This document shows, one piece after another, positions 60,342 to 64,000 of a stretch of 64,000 nucleotides of DNA. The stretch covers positions 248,001 through 312,000 of the forward strand of contig JBAYRL010000002.1 in the NCBI GenBank assembly GCA_041676705.1. Direction: 5' to 3'. This DNA is from Acidimicrobiia bacterium (lineage in GTDB: Bacteria; Actinomycetota; Acidimicrobiia; Acidimicrobiales; SKKL01). The position numbers and the translations under genes were made by a program. The notes under the pieces are model-generated. The model was not told the DNA's origin, did no database searches, and saw only the letters and a list, made by a program, of their open reading frames with translations. Within the stretch, counting starts at the first letter, position 1. Every line of letters starts with the position of its first letter.

Positions 60342-61313
60342 TTAGTGCTCGTTGATAGACCCTGCAACTACTGACACCGCCTCAACGCTAGCGCTTACAT
60401 CGTGCACTCGTACCATTGAAGCTCCAGATGCCAGAGCCCAGGTTACGGTGGCGATCGAGCCTTCTAGCCTTTCAGCAACGTTCACCAAATCAACCGGTAA
60501 ATCATCATTACCGACCGAAGAAACCCTATCGTCTAAATTGCCAGACACACCCGCAGTTTTGGTGCTTTCAGGGCGAGCGGCGCGGGCTCTGGCCGCACCG
60601 GCCGCGTCTGATTCCGCTAACAGCTGACCCAAGAAGCGTTTTCGGCTGGTACCAACCAGAACTGGCCAGCCAAGGCTGCATAAGGCATCAAGGTTGGCCA
60701 ATAGCTTCACGTTTTGTAAACCGGTCTTGGCAAAACCGATACCTGGGTCCACCCAAATTTCCTCAACGCCTAAACGCTCAGCTTCTTCAGCTTTCAACCG
60801 CAAAAATTCACAGACTTCACCAACCACGTCTTCGTAATCGACCAGGCTCTGCATGGTGGCTGGTGTGCCACGGCTGTGCATGGCTACCCAGCCGACCCCC
60901 AGTCGGGCGGCTACGGGCGCCAGCGATGCTGAAACGTCGTTAATCAAGGTGGCGCCGGCGGCCACGGCCGCTTCGGCAACCGTTGGTTTAACGGTGTCAA
61001 TAGAAACCCGGATATGAGGTGCCAACGCCGCCACCACCGGGATAGCTCGGGCCAGTTCGGTGGCCTCATCAATTGGAGAAGCCCCCGGACGGGTAGATTC
61101 AGCACCCACGTCGATAATTTGAGCACCTTCATCGATCAGATCGCGCCCATGCGCGATCGCCGCGTTCACATCTAGAAACTGGCCACCGTCCGAGAACGAA
61201 TCGGGGGTCACATTCACAACGCCCATAACCAGTGGTGGCTGCGGGGCAGGCTTAAAGGCCACCGGGTTGGTTCGGCCATTAAAGCCGGGGTTAAGCGGGT
61301 TGGGGCTGCTCAT
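60342..61313 (-). CDS. folP: Dihydropteroate synthase
   Basis: A 323-residue TIM-barrel enzyme that condenses pterin pyrophosphate and p-aminobenzoate. It has LVMGVVNVTPDSFSDGGQFLD, IDVGAESTRPGASPID, SIDTVKPTVAEAA, INDVSASL, WVDPGIGFAKT, VGTSRKRFLGQLL and a final MVRVHDV. Between GQLLAES and the RLEGSIATV helix it has an insertion of about 40 residues (Ala/Arg, then acidic) not present in standard family members. It overlaps the HAD gene by four bases. Confidence 0.92.
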   Translation of the reverse strand: MSSPNPLNPGFNGRTNPVAFKPAPQPPLVMGVVNVTPDSFSDGGQFLDVNAAIAHGRDLIDEGAQIIDVGAESTRPGASPIDEATELARAIPVVAALAPHIRVSIDTVKPTVAEAAVAAGATLINDVSASLAPVAARLGVGWVAMHSRGTPATMQSLVDYEDVVGEVCEFLRLKAEEAERLGVEEIWVDPGIGFAKTGLQNVKLLANLDALCSLGWPVLVGTSRKRFLGQLLAESDAAGAARARAARPESTKTAGVSGNLDDRVSSVGNDDLPVDLVNVAERLEGSIATVTWALASGASMVRVHDVSASVEAVSVVAGSINEH

Positions 61314-61975
61314 GATTTGGGGTTCGTAACCCCAAAAATATCCAGAAGCTCTTCCGGTTTCGCCACAATGTGATGAGCACCGGCACCGCTTAGCTCGGCT
61401 TCGTCACCAAAACCCCATTCCACACCAACGCCAGTCAAACTATGGGCGTGGGCGGCCTTCATATCGTGGTAGCGGTCGCCAATCATGGCCGAGCCGTGGC
61501 GGCTAAACGGTTCTACCTGCTGCACCGCTCGCGCCAAGGTTTCAACCTTGCCTTCTTCATCGTCTTGCAACGGACCAAACACCGCTTCGAAAAACACGTT
61601 GTAACCCAGTGCTTCTAAAATGGGTGGCACTAAAGCTTGGGTTTTTGAGGTACAGATTACTAAGCGCTCCACCTCCGCTAAGGCCTCAAGCGTTTCGCGC
61701 ATTCCCGGGTAAGAAATGGCTTGCTCCACTGAAATAACGCTGTAGAAAGACCGATACTGCTCGATCATCTCCTCGATGGTTTCTTGGTCACGTCCGTATT
61801 CACGCGCTAGAGCGGTAAAACTGACCCGAATCGGGGGCCCGATATACCGCGGCAGCTCAGCGTCGGTGACCTCGGGTAAACCAAGGGGCACAAAGGTGGC
61901 GTTCAGCGACTCGCGGATAGGCAGCGTTGAATCGACCAGACAACCGTCAAGATCGAAGAAAAGTATGCGTGTCAT
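61310..61975 (-). CDS. HAD family hydrolase, phosphoglycolate-phosphatase-like
   Basis: A 221-residue HAD hydrolase with motif I LFFDLDGCLVDST, motif II ICTSKT, motif III region and motif IV MIGDRYHDMKAAHAHSLTGVGV. The helical cap between residues 15 and 85 is typical of subfamily IA (Gph/PpaX-like). It dephosphorylates a small phosphate ester; its place between hpt and folP, overlapping folP, hints at nucleotide or pterin phosphate removal, which is unproven. The start at 61975 is the Met directly before motif I. Confidence 0.85.
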   Translation of the reverse strand: MTRILFFDLDGCLVDSTLPIRESLNATFVPLGLPEVTDAELPRYIGPPIRVSFTALAREYGRDQETIEEMIEQYRSFYSVISVEQAISYPGMRETLEALAEVERLVICTSKTQALVPPILEALGYNVFFEAVFGPLQDDEEGKVETLARAVQQVEPFSRHGSAMIGDRYHDMKAAHAHSLTGVGVEWGFGDEAELSGAGAHHIVAKPEELLDIFGVTNPKS

Positions 61976-62007
61976 AGGTTTTTCCGCTTCGATCACCTAG
62001 TAAACAC

Positions 62008-62577
62008 CTATGAGATTGCGCCGGTAGCTTCGCCCTGGTCAGGGCCCAAATAGGTTGCAATGTAGGGAAGGTTTCGGAAACGCTCGTCAACATCAAGGCC
62101 GTAGCCGATTACGAACTCATCAGAAACCTTAAAACCGACGAAACGTAGGTCGAGAGCTTGAATATCGGCGGTTTCTCGCACCAACAGCGAACAGACTTCC
62201 AAGCTGGCGGGGTTACGCGCCATTAGGTTCTTGCGAAGGTAGCCAAGTGTCAACCCGCTGTCGATAATGTCTTCCACCAAAATCACATGACGACCAGTGA
62301 GGTCTTGGTCGAGATCTTTAACGATGCGGACCACGCCACTGGAACGCGTGGAACTGCCGTAGGAAGACACCGCCATGAAGTCGAAGTCGACCGGTAGTTT
62401 AATGGCTCGGGCCAAGTCGCCCATGAACACAAAAGCGCCCTTTAGGACTCCAACTAGCAATGGTGCCTCGTTGGGGTAAGCAGCCGTAATTTCTGCCCCC
62501 AGTTCAGAGATTCGCGCGGCTAAACGTTCGGCGGAGACAAGAGTTTCGCCAATTTCTGGCCCAAAGTCAGCTGACAC
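62008..62577 (-). CDS. hpt: Hypoxanthine phosphoribosyltransferase
   Basis: A 189-residue type I phosphoribosyltransferase for purine salvage. The PRPP loop is VILVEDIIDSGLTLGYLRKNL; PLLVGVLKGAFVFMGDLAR and YGSSTRSSGVVRIVKDL are family segments, with the base site near FKVSDEFVIGYGLD. Hpt after tilS is the standard actinobacterial order. It lies 18 bases after tilS and 32 before the HAD gene. Confidence 0.94.
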   Translation of the reverse strand: MSADFGPEIGETLVSAERLAARISELGAEITAAYPNEAPLLVGVLKGAFVFMGDLARAIKLPVDFDFMAVSSYGSSTRSSGVVRIVKDLDQDLTGRHVILVEDIIDSGLTLGYLRKNLMARNPASLEVCSLLVRETADIQALDLRFVGFKVSDEFVIGYGLDVDERFRNLPYIATYLGPDQGEATGAIS

Positions 62578-62595
62578 GGTAGCCCACCCTAGCCT

Positions 62596-63516
62596 TTAGC
62601 CTTGGGGCCCGACTAGGTGAAGACGTTGACGATGCCGAACCACTCGCCATCCCCCCACTATTTCGGTGCCCTTCACCTCGCCGTTCGCCACCGACAAAAT
62701 GCGTTCGACCGTTGCCTGGGAAGGCGGGTGAGCCAAATGAGCGGTGGCAATGACCCAACGCCTAACAGCGATTCGAGCCAAAGCTTTCGGCGCTGCCGAT
62801 AGGGCTTTAGCATCGGTTGGGTCAATCTCACTGGCGGCTTGGGCCAGATATTCACTCACCTCACGCAAAAGCGCGCTTTGGCGAGCCATGATCGGTACCA
62901 CGTCACGTTCGGCGATGTCATTTAGCAACGGCAAAACCTCGTGTCGAACTCGATTCCGCCGAAATAGCCCGGTGGCGTTAGTAGGGTCATTTACCACCTC
63001 AATACCGAGAGTTTCACATAGCTGTTCGGTCTGGTAGCGGCGCAAAGCCAAGATTGGCCGACGCTCAGGCGCAATTCCGGCCAATCCATCAACGCCAGCA
63101 CCACGCATCAGGTTCAACAGCATTGTTTCGGCTTGGTCATCAGCGGTATGGCCCGTCAGTACATCTTCGGGAAGCACCGCGTAGCGTGCCATGCGAGCCC
63201 GGGCTTCCAAGTTTGGGCCCTCAGGAACATCTACTCGTAACGCACTAAATTGCGCGCCGAAGCGTTCAGCCACCGTAGCCACCATCTGGGCTTCTAAGTG
63301 CGAACCCTTCCGCAAAGCGTGGTCAACATGGTAGGCGTGAGCACTACAGCCTGCCGCCACGGCCAGCACCAACAGTGTCATCGAGTCGGCACCGCCCGAG
63401 ACCGCCAGGTTCACTTCCGTTCCGGTAGGCGGGAAGGTGCAGTTTGGTAATAGCTGCTGAACTAAACCGAGATGCTCTGGGGCAATAACCCGCTGGGGGA
63501 AACCCGGTCGATCCAT
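62596..63516 (-). CDS. tilS: tRNA(Ile)-lysidine synthase
   Basis: A 306-residue PP-loop ATPase with NLAVSGGADSMTLLVLA. It also has HAYHVDHALRKGS, LTGHTADDQAETMLLNLMRGAG and DPTNATGLFRRNRVRHEVLPLL. It places lysidine on tRNA-Ile(CAT) so that AUA is read. It lacks a large C-terminal domain, common in actinobacteria. The start is Met 63516; it overlaps the end of the upstream DUF2342 gene by 55 bases, and a longer frame to 63570 exists. Confidence 0.92.
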   Translation of the reverse strand: MDRPGFPQRVIAPEHLGLVQQLLPNCTFPPTGTEVNLAVSGGADSMTLLVLAVAAGCSAHAYHVDHALRKGSHLEAQMVATVAERFGAQFSALRVDVPEGPNLEARARMARYAVLPEDVLTGHTADDQAETMLLNLMRGAGVDGLAGIAPERRPILALRRYQTEQLCETLGIEVVNDPTNATGLFRRNRVRHEVLPLLNDIAERDVVPIMARQSALLREVSEYLAQAASEIDPTDAKALSAAPKALARIAVRRWVIATAHLAHPPSQATVERILSVANGEVKGTEIVGGWRVVRHRQRLHLVGPQG

Positions 63517-64000
63517 AGATGGGGCTCGCGTATTTCGCCGATGGTGGGTAGGTTGGCTGAAGTTTGCCAAACCCGATTGAACAGATTGTGGCCGCCACTC
63601 GCTTCGACTGCTTCGATGAACGCTTCGCCTTGTTGATACTGATTCATCTTGGCTTCAAGGCCAATTAACCGCTGCATCCAAGCTCCGGCACCACCTCGTG
63701 ATCGACGGGCGTGCAACACGGCGCCAAAGCGCCCGGCGCTTGGTATTAGCGAGGTGCCTGCTCGGTCCATTGTCACGTCGCCATGGCCTTCTAACAGGCT
63801 CATCAGCCCAGCAATTTCATCTAGAACATTACGTTGCTGCTTGCTAGCGATCAGGTGAGGTAGACCACCTTCTGCCAACGGGTTCTTCCGGTTCTGTAGG
63901 TCGTCGACCACGCGCTTTAGAGCTTCGATGAACCTTTTGGGATCAGGCTCTACCGAATCAATAACCTGGCGCACCAGCGAGAGGAAATGAGGCCGCATCC
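63462..64000 (-). CDS. Zincin-like metallopeptidase, DUF2342 family (partial, 5' end off window)
   Basis: The C-terminal 179 residues of a zincin-like protein of the DUF2342/F420-biosynthesis-associated family. LDEIAGLMSLLEGHGDVTMDRAG and LIGLEAKMNQYQQGEAFIEAVEASGG are family blocks, with GHNLFNRVWQTSANLPTIGEI. The HExxH region lies beyond the window. The homolog beside tilS in Mycobacterium (Rv3626c) supports the call. Reading frame continues past base 64000. Confidence 0.8.
   Translation of the reverse strand, partial: MRPHFLSLVRQVIDSVEPDPKRFIEALKRVVDDLQNRKNPLAEGGLPHLIASKQQRNVLDEIAGLMSLLEGHGDVTMDRAGTSLIPSAGRFGAVLHARRSRGGAGAWMQRLIGLEAKMNQYQQGEAFIEAVEASGGHNLFNRVWQTSANLPTIGEIREPHLWIDRVSPSGLLPQSISV

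Noticed and set aside
1..64000. CRISPR arrays, insertion sequences, prophage, integrons and rRNA
   Set aside because: No regularly spaced repeats beyond the two small tandem arrays, no transposase or phage genes, no rRNA sequence; the only tRNA shows no attachment-site duplication.

Overview
The window reads as ordinary chromosome of a moderate-GC actinobacterium, most likely class Acidimicrobiia; this placement is an inference from gene content and order. Supporting signs are an F420-type LLM oxidoreductase, a CysO-like sulfur carrier, GpgS, PAC2, DisA next to RadA, ClpC, an actinobacterial-style class E sortase beside lnt, and a clpC-to-tilS segment whose gene order recalls the Mycobacterium tuberculosis Rv3596c-Rv3626c region. 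There is no rRNA, insertion sequence, prophage or CRISPR array. One tRNA (Thr-TGT) is present.

Layout. 1-2.2 kb: a lipoprotein-type sortase overlaps lnt. 2.5-4.1 kb (minus): an ECF sigma factor, a zinc-finger anti-sigma factor and an MscS-like channel in one overlapping operon. 4.2-8.7 kb: a glycosyltransferase, a methyltransferase, an alpha/alpha-toroid prenyltransferase-like protein, a second methyltransferase and GtrA, probably making or exporting a lipid-linked glycan; an exact-period 14-bp tandem repeat sits inside this cluster. 8.7-21.3 kb: mostly single-gene metabolic units (PQQ-type dehydrogenase lipoprotein, LLM oxidoreductase, aldo/keto reductase, stress protein, acyl-CoA dehydrogenase, thiolase, TesB, PAC2, CoA-disulfide-reductase-like flavoprotein) ending in a small toxin-antitoxin-like pair. 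21.4-25 kb (minus): an unknown protein, LarE, a secreted or anchored protein and a class III aminotransferase. 25.1-30.6 kb: a complete branched-chain amino acid ABC transporter, with livK convergent to livFGMH and an unusual LivH fusion. 30.8-34.3 kb: ArsC-like, CysO-like, GpgS, glycerate kinase and a LytR_C protein. 34.5-40.6 kb: tRNA-Thr, a hotdog-like protein with a probable CTG start, a three-domain multicopper oxidase, an orphan CoxL-type molybdoprotein and an acyl-CoA dehydrogenase. 40.7-49.8 kb: rlmB, ispF, a Crp regulator, disA, radA, an LppM-like/HAD-like fusion and clpC.

49.9-64 kb is a dense cofactor block: a polyprenyl synthase, then on the minus strand DUF2520-panC-nadB-nadC-coaX-lysS (pantothenate/CoA and NAD) and tilS-hpt-HAD-folP-pseudophosphatase-folB-folK-alkA (purine salvage, tRNA modification, folate), with a DUF2342 peptidase running off the right edge. 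Compared with the mycobacterial order, nadB-nadC stand where panD would be, and ftsH and folE are absent.

Most genes are conventional. The points most worth follow-up are the phosphatase-like protein in the folate operon with both catalytic residues replaced, the hexanucleotide repeat read in two frames by overlapping folK and alkA, the 14-bp tandem repeat, the LivH fusion, the CysO-like protein with residues beyond Gly-Gly, Lnt with Ser at the Cys position, and the small toxin-antitoxin-like pair. I see no single large undescribed system; the 4.2-8.7 kb glycan-type cluster is the best candidate.
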